Origin: DAIDKA01 sp049792815
GTDB taxonomy: Bacteria; Pseudomonadota; Gammaproteobacteria; Steroidobacterales; Steroidobacteraceae
Length of the DNA: 55,574 nucleotides
Reading direction: 5' to 3'
Assembly (NCBI GenBank): GCA_049792815.1
Contig: JBARBG010000119.1
Coordinates: 1-55,574, forward strand
A program made the translations under genes and the position numbers. Shown piece after piece: positions 42,188-51,162 of this stretch. Below the pieces are notes generated by a model, which was given only the letters and a program-made list of their open reading frames with translations, searched no databases and had not been told where the DNA came from. Numbering within the stretch: the first letter of the stretch is position 1; every line of letters starts with the position of its first letter.

Positions 42188-43135
42188 TCAGATCAAGCCA
42201 AAGACGGCGAACTGCCGCCGCGGATCCGTCCACAGCCGCTGGGTGTGCCAGCCGTGGCGCCGCGCGAGCTCAGAGAAGGCCTTGATTTCGTACTTCCTGG
42301 AGCTTTCGGTGTGAATGGTTTCACCGCGCCGGAAGGCGAAGCCCCTGCCGGCCACCGCCACCACCTGATCATTCGGACTCTCCAGATGCATTTCCACCGC
42401 CGACTCCGCGTCGTTCCAGCGCGCCACATGGCGAAACTGCGCCGCGGCGAACTGTCCGTCCAGTTCGCGGTTGATGCGCACCAGAATGTTGCGATTGAAT
42501 TCGGCCGTGACACCGGCGCTGTCGTCATAGGCGCGCAGCAGCACCTCACAATCCTTTTTCAGGTCGACACCGATCAGCGCCGCCCCCTGCGGGCCGACCT
42601 GACGGCGCATCCGCAGCAGCAGCAAGCCCGCATCGCGGGCATTCAGATTGCCGATGGTGGATCCCGGAAAGAACGCCACCCGGCGCCGCTCGCCCAGCAC
42701 CGAGGCCGGCAGCGAAAAGTCTGCGGTGAAGTCCGCCACGATGGGATTGACCTGCAGGTTCGCGAACCGTTGCCGGAAGCGCTCGGCGGTGAGCTCGAGA
42801 AACCCGCCGGCGATGTCCACCGGCAGGTAGCCGCGCGGCGTGTCGAGCGCGGCGAGCACCAGTTCGGTCTTGATGCCTGCGCCCGCGCCGTATTCCAGCA
42901 GGGCGGCTGATGGTCCGCAGAATTCGGCGACATCCGCGGTGTGCGCCTTGAGGATCGCGGTCTCGGTACGCGTTGGATAATATTCCGGCAGTCGCGTGAT
43001 CTGCTCGAAGAGCTCGCAGCCACGCGGATCGTACAGCCAGCGGCTGGGCAGAGATTTCTGGGCGCCTGACAGTCCCTGCAGGACGTCCAGCCGAAACGCG
43101 TCGAGTTGTTCATCGCGAAAAACCGCTACATCCAT
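42188..43135 (-). CDS. egtD: L-histidine N-alpha-methyltransferase EgtD
   Basis: The 315-residue protein has the EgtD SAM-dependent fold: SLPSRWLYDPRGCELFEQIT, RLPEYYPTRTETAIL, the SAM loop LLEYGAGAGIKTELVLAAL, and FFPGSTIGNLNARDA. The C-terminus holds the substrate cap region (RGFAFRRGETIHTESSRKYE). EgtD trimethylates histidine to hercynine, the second substrate of EgtB. It begins three bases after the egtB stop, so the two form one operon. No EgtA, EgtC or EgtE gene lies in the window, so the final C-S lyase must be elsewhere or replaced. Confidence 0.94.
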   Translation of the reverse strand: MDVAVFRDEQLDAFRLDVLQGLSGAQKSLPSRWLYDPRGCELFEQITRLPEYYPTRTETAILKAHTADVAEFCGPSAALLEYGAGAGIKTELVLAALDTPRGYLPVDIAGGFLELTAERFRQRFANLQVNPIVADFTADFSLPASVLGERRRVAFFPGSTIGNLNARDAGLLLLRMRRQVGPQGAALIGVDLKKDCEVLLRAYDDSAGVTAEFNRNILVRINRELDGQFAAAQFRHVARWNDAESAVEMHLESPNDQVVAVAGRGFAFRRGETIHTESSRKYEIKAFSELARRHGWHTQRLWTDPRRQFAVFGLI

Positions 43136-43138
43136 GGG

Positions 43139-44413
43139 TCATGCATCCTCGGCAAGACGGACACCGGAGAATTGCCAGCGGACATCGGGACGGAAGAAAT
43201 TGCGATAACTGGCGCGCATATGATTTGCCGGGGTCACGCAGGAGCCCCCGCGCAGCACCATCTGCCCAGACATGAATTTTCCGTTGTACTCGCCCACGGC
43301 GCCGGCCGCGGCACGAAAACCCGGGTACGGGGAAAAGGCACTGCGGGTCCACTCCCAGACGTCCCCGAAAAGCTGCTGCGGCCCTGACCCTATTGCCGCG
43401 GCAGCCACGGCCCGCAACAGTCCTGAGTCGGCGAAATTGCCCGTGCAGGTTTCACCCTGCGCGGCCGCCTCCCATTCAACTTCCGTCGGTAGACGCTTGC
43501 CGGCCCAGGTAGCAAAGGCATCGGCCTCGAAATAGCTCACATGCGTGACGGGTGCATCCAGCTCCAGCGGCTGCGCCCCGTGCAGGGTCATGCTGAAATG
43601 GGCGCCACCCTGCTCCCACCAGTACAGCGGCCTGCTCCACCCCTGCCGCTGAACCTCGGTCCAGCCGTCCGACAGCCACAATAGTGGTCTTGCGTAACCG
43701 CCATCGGCCATGAAGTCCAGCCACTCGCGGTTGGTGACGCAGCGGTTTGCCAGCCAATACCCCGGGAGGATCTCGCGATGCCGCGGCGTTTCGCAGTCGA
43801 AGGCGAAATCCGCGCCCGCGTGCCCGATTTCCACCACACCCCCTTCGTAACGCGTATAGGTCGATGGGTAGTGCGGTACGGTACGCGGATGACGACGCAC
43901 GCCGGCATAGGCGGGATGCAGGGGATTGCGGGAGAACAGGTTCAGGATGTCCGTGAGCAGCAGCTCCTGATGCTGCTGCTCGTGATGGCAGCCGAGTTGC
44001 ACGAGGCTGCGAACCTTGGGGTCGCTGACCTGCGCCAGCAGCTCCCGCAACGCCTCATCGACGTGATCCCGATACCCAATGACCTCGGCCAGCGTCGGCC
44101 GGGTCAGCACGCCGCGCTCGGGCCGCGCGTGGCGCGCACCCAGGGATTCGTAGTAGGAATTGAAGAGAAAGCGGTAGTGCGGATCAAACGGGCGGTAGTC
44201 GGCGGCGTGCTCCGACAGCACCATTTCCTCAAAAAACCAGGTGGTATGCGCCAGGTGCCATTTTGCAGGACTGGCATCGGGCATGGACTGCACGGTGGCG
44301 TCGGCATCGGACAGCCCGGCGATCAGATCGCGGGTCTGCTGCCGTACGCTGCGATACAGTCGCTCGAGGTTGTCGCCGACAGCAGTTGTATCAGACGGCC
44401 GCGGTGTGCCCAT
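43139..44413 (-). CDS. egtB: Hercynine oxygenase (sulfoxide synthase) EgtB
   Basis: The 424-residue protein joins a DinB-like helical domain to an FGE/sulfatase-modifying-factor domain. Iron-binding histidines lie in KWHLAHTTWFFEEMVL and LGCHHEQQHQELLL. The C-terminal part has VWEWTRSAFSPYPGF, MVLRGGSCVTPANHMRASYR and FFRPDVRWQFSGVRLAED, the usual end of the family. It uses oxygen to join a thiol donor (cysteine or gamma-glutamylcysteine) to hercynine. It leads the egtBD operon; GGAG lies 11 bases before the ATG. Which thiol donor is used cannot be decided by eye. Confidence 0.94.
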   Translation of the reverse strand: MGTPRPSDTTAVGDNLERLYRSVRQQTRDLIAGLSDADATVQSMPDASPAKWHLAHTTWFFEEMVLSEHAADYRPFDPHYRFLFNSYYESLGARHARPERGVLTRPTLAEVIGYRDHVDEALRELLAQVSDPKVRSLVQLGCHHEQQHQELLLTDILNLFSRNPLHPAYAGVRRHPRTVPHYPSTYTRYEGGVVEIGHAGADFAFDCETPRHREILPGYWLANRCVTNREWLDFMADGGYARPLLWLSDGWTEVQRQGWSRPLYWWEQGGAHFSMTLHGAQPLELDAPVTHVSYFEADAFATWAGKRLPTEVEWEAAAQGETCTGNFADSGLLRAVAAAAIGSGPQQLFGDVWEWTRSAFSPYPGFRAAAGAVGEYNGKFMSGQMVLRGGSCVTPANHMRASYRNFFRPDVRWQFSGVRLAEDA

Positions 44414-44748
44414 CGCTGCAGTATCTCCGGCAGGGTTTCAAACAAGCCTAACATAGGGTGGTGTCAACCAAACTAGAGGCGTTGTCCTACAGACCCGGGC
44501 CGGCGAGCGGGGCAAAACGTGCGTCATGGCATCGCAGACCTCACGCATTATGCGGCTGAAAGAAATGCTCGGTTTTGTCTCCGACCTGGGGCTGCAGTTC
44601 TGGCCGCCCTACCGGACCGAGATTGAAGACGAAGAGAAAATGCCCGCGCAGCACAGCGACACTGAACAGCGGAAAGCTACCGGTTACTGTCCAGCCCACG
44701 ATTGCGCCGCGCCGCTGCGCAGACAATCAGGGATTGGCTGAGTGGCAT
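44414..44748. other. Intergenic stretch upstream of egtB with a doubtful small frame
   Basis: This 335-base gap contains the egtB promoter region. A plus-strand frame at 44526-44741 would give 71 residues (MASQTSRIMRLKEMLGFVSD onwards) but has no ribosome site, no recognised family and no neighbour on its strand, so I do not support it as a gene. No hairpin terminator is evident for the upstream SnoaL-like gene. Confidence 0.5.
44439..44467 (-). promoter_or_regulatory. Possible egtB promoter
   Basis: Reading left, a perfect -35 TTGACA lies at 44467-44462. With a 17-base spacer the -10 position holds TGTTTG, which is weak. No other -35/-10 pair is closer to consensus in this gap. The leader would be about 20-25 bases. 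Confidence 0.35.
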
Positions 44749-45216
44749 TCAGCGGTGCTTACGCTGCACAAACCGTGACAGGACCTCGCCGCTCCAGCCC
44801 ATGATGGCCTTGGAGCGGATCAGCCAGGTTCCATTGACTTTGGCCACGACATCGCGCACGTGCCCGCACCAGTGAAGCTGCGGCGGCCCCATGCGGTTGT
44901 TGATGGTCGCCCAGCCGTAGGAGCGAACGACCCAGTGGTCCGGTCGCGCCTGCGGATCCGGGTCGAAGACAAACTGCGCCATCTGGTGCTGGTGCCCGGG
45001 AAAGTCGGCACGATCATGGAACTTCAGCACCAGCTTGCGGATTTCCGCACGACCCTTGCGCACTTCGAGATCGCCGCTGCGGGTCTCCTCGGTCACCTCC
45101 GCATCCTCGGTAAACAAGGCGACATAGCCGTCCGTGTCACCGGTGTCGAGTGCCCAGCTGTACCGCGCGAACAGTTCATAGATCTCCATACGATCCTGGG
45201 CGCTGGGTGAGTTCAC
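44749..45216 (-). CDS. SnoaL-like / NTF2-fold protein
   Basis: The frame is open from 45396, but the fold begins near a GTG at 45216, giving 155 residues (start NSPSAQDRMEIYELFARYSW). The sequence is a typical SnoaL_4/NTF2-like cone: YELFARYSWALDTGDTDGYV, ALFTEDAEVTEETRSGDLEV, and a buried His/Asp pocket (QLHWCGHVRDVVAKVNGTWL). Family members include aromatic-ring hydroxylating dioxygenase small subunits, dehydratases and isomerases; without a conserved dyad here the reaction is unknown. It is divergent from the SGNH hydrolase. Confidence 0.75.
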   Translation of the reverse strand: MNSPSAQDRMEIYELFARYSWALDTGDTDGYVALFTEDAEVTEETRSGDLEVRKGRAEIRKLVLKFHDRADFPGHQHQMAQFVFDPDPQARPDHWVVRSYGWATINNRMGPPQLHWCGHVRDVVAKVNGTWLIRSKAIMGWSGEVLSRFVQRKHR

Positions 45217-45317
45217 GATTCCATCTTGTACTGGAGCGCCAGATCGATTGCCAGCGTTGCGGCAACGCATCATTCGCTGTGCGGCCACTCGCTGCCGTCC
45301 CGTCGTGTTCCGCGGAC

Positions 45318-45323
45318 TATAAT
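45318..45323 (+). promoter_or_regulatory. Consensus -10 box upstream of the SGNH hydrolase
   Basis: A perfect TATAAT lies 31 bases before the ATG at 45354, leaving a leader of about 24 bases with AGAGGGGA next to the start. The -35 position at a 16-18 base spacing is poor, so an activator may be needed. Confidence 0.5.
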
Positions 45324-45353
45324 TGGCGCAGAGCACGCCAAAATCAGAGGGGA

Positions 45354-46700
45354 ATGATCTTGAAGAGTCTCGGATCGATACTGACCGTTGCGACACTGCT
45401 GGGTCTGTCCGCGGTCGCAGGCGCCGCGACGCCGCGCCTGGCTGAGGACAACTGGATTGGTGTCTGGGGATACGTCATCGCTCCGCCGGCACCCGGTCCG
45501 GCGCCGGCACCCTTCGTGTTACCCCAGCCTGCCGTGACTCCGCTGGGCACCCCGCCCGCACCCACTGCGCCGCCGGCGCCGCGCGCCTTCCCGGCGCCGC
45601 TCCTGGAGAATCCCGGCAATGTGCCCGTGGATGTCGCGACCGCGGAGATTCGCAATACGACGGTGCGGCAGGTGGTGCGCGTGACCGCCGATGGCTCGCG
45701 CCTGCGGCTGCGATTTTCCAACGAGGACAGTCCTGAGCCCCTGACACTGGGTGCGGTTCACGTGGGCCTGGCCGCCGCCGACGGCACAGTGGTTGCCGGC
45801 ACCGATCATGCCGTCACCTTCAATGGCCAGTCCGGAATCGTGATACCGGCCAGCGCTCCGGCGCTCAGTGACGCCATTGACCTGCCCACCAAGGCGCTTG
45901 ACCGGCTGTACATCTCGGTCCACGTACCCGGCACGATGGGGCTGCGGGCGGGGCGCAGCCTCTTTGACTATGTCGCCGGCACTGCCGGTGATTTCAGCGC
46001 CTCTGCCACCCTGCCCGGCGTGCGCCTGATGCGCGTGCCCGTGCTCGTGACCCTGGTGGAGTCCCTACCCACCGCACCGACCAACGTGCTGGTGACACTG
46101 GGCGATTCCATCACCGAAGGCGCCGCATCGACGGCCCTTGCCTTCCGCGGTTGGCCCGACCGGCTGGCCGAGCGTCTGGTCGGCCATCACTGGGCCGTGG
46201 TGAATGTCGGGATCAGCGGCAACCGCCTGTTGCGCTATGGCGCGGGTCCGAGCGCGCTGGCGCGCCTCGATCGTGACGTACTGAGCGTACCGGGCATCAA
46301 GGCCATCATTGTGCTGGAAGGCATCAATGACATCGGGCGTGGCCTCGGCACAGCCAACTCCACGGAGCCCGTGACCGCCGAGGCGCTGGAGGCCGCCGAC
46401 AAGCAGATCATTGCGCGGGCCCATGAGCATCACATCCGGGTCATCGGCGCCACCCTCACGCCCTACCAGGGAGCCTCCTATGCCGCACCCGCCGGCGAAG
46501 CGGCGCGCGAGGCGCTCAACACCTGGATCAAGACCAGCGGTGCCTTCGATGCCGTCATCGATTTTGCGCCGGCCGTGGCGGATCCTGAAAATCCCCTCAC
46601 TTTCGCCCATGCCTACAACGATCGGGACCATCTGCATCCCAACGATGCCGGGTACAAGGCCATGGCGGACGCCGTCGATCTGGCGGTGCTGGGTAAGTAG
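45354..46700 (+). CDS. Exported SGNH/GDSL hydrolase
   Basis: The 448-residue protein starts at ATG 45354 behind AGAGGGGA. A signal peptide ends near GLSAVAGAATP. A Pro/Ala-rich stretch at about residues 42-80 follows, then a beta-rich N-terminal domain (VRVTADGSRLRLRFSNEDSP). The SGNH motifs are block I VTLGDSITEGAAST, block II Gly in VNVGISGNRLL, block III VLEGINDIGRG, and block V DHLHPNDAGYKAM with catalytic Asp and His. This layout is common in secreted carbohydrate or lipid esterases, such as acetylxylan or rhamnogalacturonan esterases. Confidence 0.92.
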   Translation: MILKSLGSILTVATLLGLSAVAGAATPRLAEDNWIGVWGYVIAPPAPGPAPAPFVLPQPAVTPLGTPPAPTAPPAPRAFPAPLLENPGNVPVDVATAEIRNTTVRQVVRVTADGSRLRLRFSNEDSPEPLTLGAVHVGLAAADGTVVAGTDHAVTFNGQSGIVIPASAPALSDAIDLPTKALDRLYISVHVPGTMGLRAGRSLFDYVAGTAGDFSASATLPGVRLMRVPVLVTLVESLPTAPTNVLVTLGDSITEGAASTALAFRGWPDRLAERLVGHHWAVVNVGISGNRLLRYGAGPSALARLDRDVLSVPGIKAIIVLEGINDIGRGLGTANSTEPVTAEALEAADKQIIARAHEHHIRVIGATLTPYQGASYAAPAGEAAREALNTWIKTSGAFDAVIDFAPAVADPENPLTFAHAYNDRDHLHPNDAGYKAMADAVDLAVLGK

Positions 46701-46701
46701 C

Positions 46702-48699
46702 TTAAGCGCCACCCAGATGCCGGGCGATGAATTCGCTCACCGCCTGGTACCAGGCGATCACATTGCGCGGTTTGAGTATCCAGTGGTTCTCATCCGGAAA
46801 CACCAGCAGCTCGCTGGGCACCGCGTGATACTGCAGGGCTTCAAACAGGTTCAGGGCCTCACTGATCGGACAACGATAGTCGCGCTCGCCGTGGATGATG
46901 AGCACCGGGCTGCGCCAGTTCCTGACCTGCGTGATGGGGGCATAGCGGTCGAAGCGCTCCCGATCCACGTAGGGGTTCTCACCGCCCATTTCCAGATACC
47001 ACCAGCCGGGGTGGTCCGTCGTGCCGGTGAACTGGGCCATGGTGGAGATACTGGCGTGAGTGATCAGGCATTTGAAGCGCGCCGTCTGGGTTCCGATCCA
47101 ATTGGTCATGTAGCCGCCGAAGGAACCGCCCATGGCCATGGTTCGCTGCGGATCGATATCCCGGCGCGCGCACAGCGCATCCGTGACACACATCAGATCC
47201 TTGAAGCACTGATCGCCCCAGACATTGCCCCAGACGCCCTGAATGAAGTCCTGACCGAAGCCGGTCGAGCCGCGGGGATTGGGCAGTGCTACGGCGTAGC
47301 CTTGCGCCACCAGCGGCAGCGGATTCCAGCGCCAGTGCCAGCCATCATGGTTGGCGCCGATCGGGCCGCCATGAATCCACAGCAGCAAGGGAAGCCGGGC
47401 GGTGGCAGCCGCGGCCTTGGGGCGCACCAGAAATCCCTGGATGGGCGTGCCATCGGTTGAGGGGACGCTGAAATCCTCGACCTGCGCCCACTCATTGGCG
47501 TCCTCGAAACCGGACAGTGGCGCCAGTTTGAGCGGCATGGCCGCCGCCTGCGGCGTCAACACGAAGCACTCGGGCGCGGTCAGAAGCGTGGAGTGGATGC
47601 CGGCGATGCGGCCATCATCGAGCACCGACAGATGCTCATACACGCCACCGGCTGTCGCCGCGCCGACCCGTTCGACGGCGCCGCTGATGGTGTCCAGGGC
47701 AAAGATGCGGGCCCTACCGTCCTCATCGGCACAGAAGTAGAGCTGCCGGCCGGTCGGACTCCAGTGCGGTGCGCCGGCCCAGCCATCCCACGACTGGCCA
47801 AGCTCGCGCACCTTGCCACTGCCTACTTCGATCAGCGCAAGACGTGGCTGCATGACCCGCGCCACGCTGCGCGCGGTACGCACCGCCGCAATATGCAGGC
47901 CATCAGGCGAGAACGCAGCCTCATCGAGAGTCACACTGTCGGCGGCTCCCAGTACGCGGCTGGAACCCGAGTCGATATCAATCAGCAACAATGCCGAGTC
48001 CAGAATCCGGTCCTTGCCAAGACTGGTCCGGGTCACCACCACGCGCGCGCCATCGGCTGACACGGCAAATCCGGGATCAATCGAGAATTCACCCCGCGCT
48101 TCGGGGGTCAAATCAACGCATGACCCGCCGGCATCGCAGGCCAGCAGATGATCGTCGGCAAATTCCGGATTCTGATGCAGCCACTCGTCCCAGTGACGCA
48201 CCGGCTGGCTGCGAAAGCGTCGCGCACTGGGTCCGCCCTTGCGGCGCCTGGCCGCGGTTTCGCGCTGCAGCGCCGGCTCCACACCTGCCAATACCGGTGC
48301 CAGCAGCACCATGCGCGCGGCGCGCTTCGCACAGCGAAAGGCGGTAACGCCCAGTGGCTGGTCGGTCAGCTGGTATGGCTCGCCGCCCCCGGTGGGCAGC
48401 ACCCACACCTGCTTGCGCTCGGCCGAATCCTCGTCCGCCTTGATTTCATTGGGCGTGCGATTTGACAGAAAGGCGAGCGCTCCGTCGTGCCGGAAACAAG
48501 GCGCTTGATCCTTGGATTCGCCGCGCGTCAGCTGCACCGCGGGACCCCCATCGGTGGGCACGTGCCACAGGTCGCTGAGATACTTGGCCCCGTCGCGGTC
48601 GGGTCGCTGTACCGATACCGCCAACCAGGTTCCACACGGAGAAGCCGCTACTTCCGAAACCCGGCCAAGACCGGCGTGTTGCTCAACGGTAAAACGCAT
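46702..48699 (-). CDS. Prolyl oligopeptidase-family (S9) peptidase
   Basis: The start was taken at ATG 48699 (MRFTVEQHAGLGRVSEVAAS), with AAGGGA 6 bases upstream, giving 665 residues. A seven-blade propeller (TolB-like WD blades such as YLSDLWHVPTDGGPAVQLTR) precedes the catalytic domain. Active-site motifs are MGGSFGGYMTNWIGTQTARF (Ser), VLIIHGERDYRCP (Asp) and VFPDENHWILKP (His). Its closest type is acylaminoacyl-peptidase/DPP-like S9C. There is no signal peptide, so it is likely cytoplasmic, cutting short peptides. It converges on the SGNH gene with a one-base gap. Confidence 0.92.
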   Translation of the reverse strand: MRFTVEQHAGLGRVSEVAASPCGTWLAVSVQRPDRDGAKYLSDLWHVPTDGGPAVQLTRGESKDQAPCFRHDGALAFLSNRTPNEIKADEDSAERKQVWVLPTGGGEPYQLTDQPLGVTAFRCAKRAARMVLLAPVLAGVEPALQRETAARRRKGGPSARRFRSQPVRHWDEWLHQNPEFADDHLLACDAGGSCVDLTPEARGEFSIDPGFAVSADGARVVVTRTSLGKDRILDSALLLIDIDSGSSRVLGAADSVTLDEAAFSPDGLHIAAVRTARSVARVMQPRLALIEVGSGKVRELGQSWDGWAGAPHWSPTGRQLYFCADEDGRARIFALDTISGAVERVGAATAGGVYEHLSVLDDGRIAGIHSTLLTAPECFVLTPQAAAMPLKLAPLSGFEDANEWAQVEDFSVPSTDGTPIQGFLVRPKAAAATARLPLLLWIHGGPIGANHDGWHWRWNPLPLVAQGYAVALPNPRGSTGFGQDFIQGVWGNVWGDQCFKDLMCVTDALCARRDIDPQRTMAMGGSFGGYMTNWIGTQTARFKCLITHASISTMAQFTGTTDHPGWWYLEMGGENPYVDRERFDRYAPITQVRNWRSPVLIIHGERDYRCPISEALNLFEALQYHAVPSELLVFPDENHWILKPRNVIAWYQAVSEFIARHLGGA

Positions 48700-48780
48700 G
48701 GGAGTTCCCTTATCCTCGAATTTTGGCATTCTACACGGGCGCCGCAGTCGCCAGAGTGGCGTCGCGCTCGAGGACACCGA

Positions 48781-49584
48781 ATGATACGCAAATGGAATGT
48801 GGACGATCACACGCTGGTCGAAGCACGCACTGGCATGCTTGGCAAAACTGCGCTGTCGGCCAACGGCAAGGCCCTGGACGTCAAGTTCTGGGCCCGCAAG
48901 AAGACCGAGCGCCAGTTTGAATTGCCGGATGGCCGTTGCGCGTCAATATCAGTCGTACCGCAATTGGGGATGCGACCCGCTCTCCTGCTCAGCGTGGACG
49001 GCCGGCTGATGGTTGAGACTGGCAAGAAACCCATCAAATGCGAGGCCTGCGGCGCGATCGTCAAACCCAATGATCGCTTCTGCACCGGATGTGGACAGGC
49101 CATGCCAACTGCAGAGACCGTCCTCCACCGCACCAATCTGAAAAAGGCCACCCGCGCCATCACCTGGCTTGCCGTACTGTTCCTGGTCTCCGGACTGCTG
49201 ATGTATTATCTGGCGAACCAGCGGGCCGACACCGCCCTGTCCCACCTGGCCGGCATGGACGCGTCGGCCGTTTTCCCAAAGCCCATCGAAGGCCACAGTT
49301 ATACCGTCGGTGAGCTGCGCAAGCAGATCACGTGGGAGCCACGCAGCATCCTGCTGGTCAACTCAATCCTGGCGGCCGTCATGGCAGGGCTCGCGGTGTG
49401 GGGCCGACGCGCGCCGCTACCGGCGATATTGATTGCCACCGCCACCTACGTTGTGGTGACAGTCACGAACGCAATCATCGAACCAACAACCATTGGCCAG
49501 GGGATTTACGTCAAAATCGTAGTCGTCGCGCTGCTGGTACGGGGTATCAAGGCCGCACTGGCCCTGCGTTCCGCAGAGGCCTGA
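48781..49584 (+). CDS. Membrane protein with a central zinc ribbon
   Basis: The 267-residue protein starts at ATG 48781. Residues ~1-80 are a beta-rich domain I do not recognise. A zinc ribbon follows (CEACGAIVKPNDRFCTGCGQ, a C-x2-C-x10-C-x2-C pattern). Three or more membrane spans fill the C-terminal half (ITWLAVLFLVSGLLMYYLAN, and others). The next gene also opens with a zinc ribbon (CSGCQQLLTPGARFCRNCGR) and starts one base after the stop here, so the pair is an operon. A regulatory or sensory role at the membrane is possible. No named family was recognised. Confidence 0.75.
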   Translation: MIRKWNVDDHTLVEARTGMLGKTALSANGKALDVKFWARKKTERQFELPDGRCASISVVPQLGMRPALLLSVDGRLMVETGKKPIKCEACGAIVKPNDRFCTGCGQAMPTAETVLHRTNLKKATRAITWLAVLFLVSGLLMYYLANQRADTALSHLAGMDASAVFPKPIEGHSYTVGELRKQITWEPRSILLVNSILAAVMAGLAVWGRRAPLPAILIATATYVVVTVTNAIIEPTTIGQGIYVKIVVVALLVRGIKAALALRSAEA

Positions 49585-49585
49585 T

Positions 49586-50362
49586 TTGGTTTCATCAATG
49601 GAACCGCTTCCTTGCAGTGGCTGCCAGCAGTTGCTGACGCCGGGCGCACGCTTCTGCCGCAACTGCGGTCGCAGCGTGGCCGATGGCGTGGCGCCCGCCG
49701 CGCCAGTCACGAAGTCAGTGGCGAAGGCCGTCTTTGAAGCACGCTGGAGAAACATCCGGATTGTCGCCTGGCTGTTCGGGCTGCTGCTCGCAACCTCGTT
49801 CGTTTTCGCCCTGGTTTCCAGACACAATTCCAGCCCCTGGATAGAACTGCTCGCAGGTTCCACCGATGCCGTTCTCATCGTCGGTTTTGCCATCGCCATG
49901 CGCGCCGAGGTGGCGCCCCTGTTTGCGCTGCCGCGCTGTAATCGGAAAACTACGCTGACCCTCATCCTGCTGACCGTGGGTTTTGTTGCAGTAATGAGCG
50001 GTTACTTTGACGTTCTCAAGCACGTGGGCATCCCCACGCTGCGTGCCACCAGCGAATTCCAGAATGCCGGTTGGCCAGTCAGTGCCATGTTCCTGATGGT
50101 CAGCGTGATGCCTGGGATATTCGAGGAGATCGGGTTCCGCGGTGTGATTCAGTCGCTGCTGGAGCGTACCGTTGAGCCACGCGAAGCATGGCTGATACAG
50201 GGGGCTTTGTTCAGCGTGCTGCACTTGTCGCCCTTGATCTTTCCCAGTCACTTCGTGATGGGCCTGGTCTTTGGCTATTTGCGGCTGCGCACGCGCAGCC
50301 TCTATCCCGGAATGCTCCTGCATGCCGGCTGGAATGCGCTGGTGGTCTTTTCGGAGATCTGA
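49586..50362 (+). CDS. CPBP-family intramembrane metalloprotease with zinc-ribbon N-terminus
   Basis: Start: a TTG at 49586 has AGAGG exactly 6 bases upstream, while an ATG at 49598 has none, so the TTG is preferred (258 residues). An N-terminal zinc ribbon (CSGCQQLLTPGARFCRNCGR) is followed by about six spans. CPBP (Abi) motifs are EEIGFRGVIQSLLER (the EExxxR motif), FSVLHLSPLIFPSHFVMG and LLHAGWNALVV. Members cleave membrane substrates or, in bacteriocin immunity, protect producers. It is co-directional with the zinc-ribbon gene before it and with the SDR gene 11 bases after it. Confidence 0.88.
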   Translation: MVSSMEPLPCSGCQQLLTPGARFCRNCGRSVADGVAPAAPVTKSVAKAVFEARWRNIRIVAWLFGLLLATSFVFALVSRHNSSPWIELLAGSTDAVLIVGFAIAMRAEVAPLFALPRCNRKTTLTLILLTVGFVAVMSGYFDVLKHVGIPTLRATSEFQNAGWPVSAMFLMVSVMPGIFEEIGFRGVIQSLLERTVEPREAWLIQGALFSVLHLSPLIFPSHFVMGLVFGYLRLRTRSLYPGMLLHAGWNALVVFSEI

Positions 50363-50373
50363 CAGGAGGGGCA

Positions 50374-51162
50374 ATGGATCTGGGAATTCGCGGGCGCAAG
50401 GGTATCGTCAATGGCGGCAGCGCCGGAATGGGCAAGGCGGCCGCGTTTGCGCTGGCGCGCGAGGGCGTCGAGCTGGTGGTGTCGGCGCGCGGCGCAGCGC
50501 GCCTGCTGGCAACCGCTGCCGAAATCGAAGCGGCCACCGGCGTACGCGTCATCCCGGTGGTGGCGGATCATTCCCAGGCCGAAGGACTGGCACGCATTCT
50601 CGCCGCCTGCCCCGCGCCTGACATTCTGGTGGGCACCTGTTCACCACCACCCATGACCGAGGATTATCGGGCGATCGATGCCGTGCAGTGGCGGGCGAGT
50701 CTTGACACGGGTCTCTTGAGTCCCGTGAACTTCATGAACGCCGTGCTCGATGGCATGGTGGAACGTCGCTGGGGCCGGATCGTGAACATCGCCAGTATCG
50801 CGGCCAAATATCCCCTGGAATTGCGCATCCTGTCCGGCGCGCCGCGCGCGGCATTGATCAACTATGCCGGGGCTGTCGCCCTGCGCGTGGTGCAATACGG
50901 CGTCACGATTAACAATGTGCTGCCCGGCATGTTCCATACCGCGTTCACGCAGGAGCAATTGGGCGCGCGGGCCTTGGCTGCAGGCACCAGCTACGAGGAT
51001 GAGGTCGCAAGATTCGCGGCAGATTTTCGCATCGCTGCGGGCCGCTTCGGAGAGACGCAGGACGTGGGTGCCCTGGTTGCGTGGCTGTGCAGTCAGTTCG
51101 CCGGATATATCACCGGTCAGAGTATCGTCATCGACGGCGGTGCTACTCGCTCAACTTTTTGA
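50374..51162 (+). CDS. Short-chain dehydrogenase family protein with altered active site
   Basis: The 262-residue protein starts at ATG 50374 behind AGGAGG. The nucleotide site is GIVNGGSAGMGKAAAFALAR (Gly-rich loop with Asn in place of the usual Thr). The end, GYITGQSIVIDGGATRSTF, is typical. The catalytic Ser is present (NIASIAAK, near residue 141), but the Tyr-x3-Lys block reads INYAGAVALRVV, where the Lys position is Ala or Val and the Tyr is not in the usual register. It may bind nucleotide without normal dehydrogenase chemistry. Its 3' end overlaps the carotenoid oxygenase gene by 12 bases. Confidence 0.85.
   Translation: MDLGIRGRKGIVNGGSAGMGKAAAFALAREGVELVVSARGAARLLATAAEIEAATGVRVIPVVADHSQAEGLARILAACPAPDILVGTCSPPPMTEDYRAIDAVQWRASLDTGLLSPVNFMNAVLDGMVERRWGRIVNIASIAAKYPLELRILSGAPRAALINYAGAVALRVVQYGVTINNVLPGMFHTAFTQEQLGARALAAGTSYEDEVARFAADFRIAAGRFGETQDVGALVAWLCSQFAGYITGQSIVIDGGATRSTF

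Noticed and set aside
44526..44741. A 71-codon plus-strand frame upstream of egtB
   Set aside because: No ribosome site, no family, and alone on its strand; it is described only as intergenic content.
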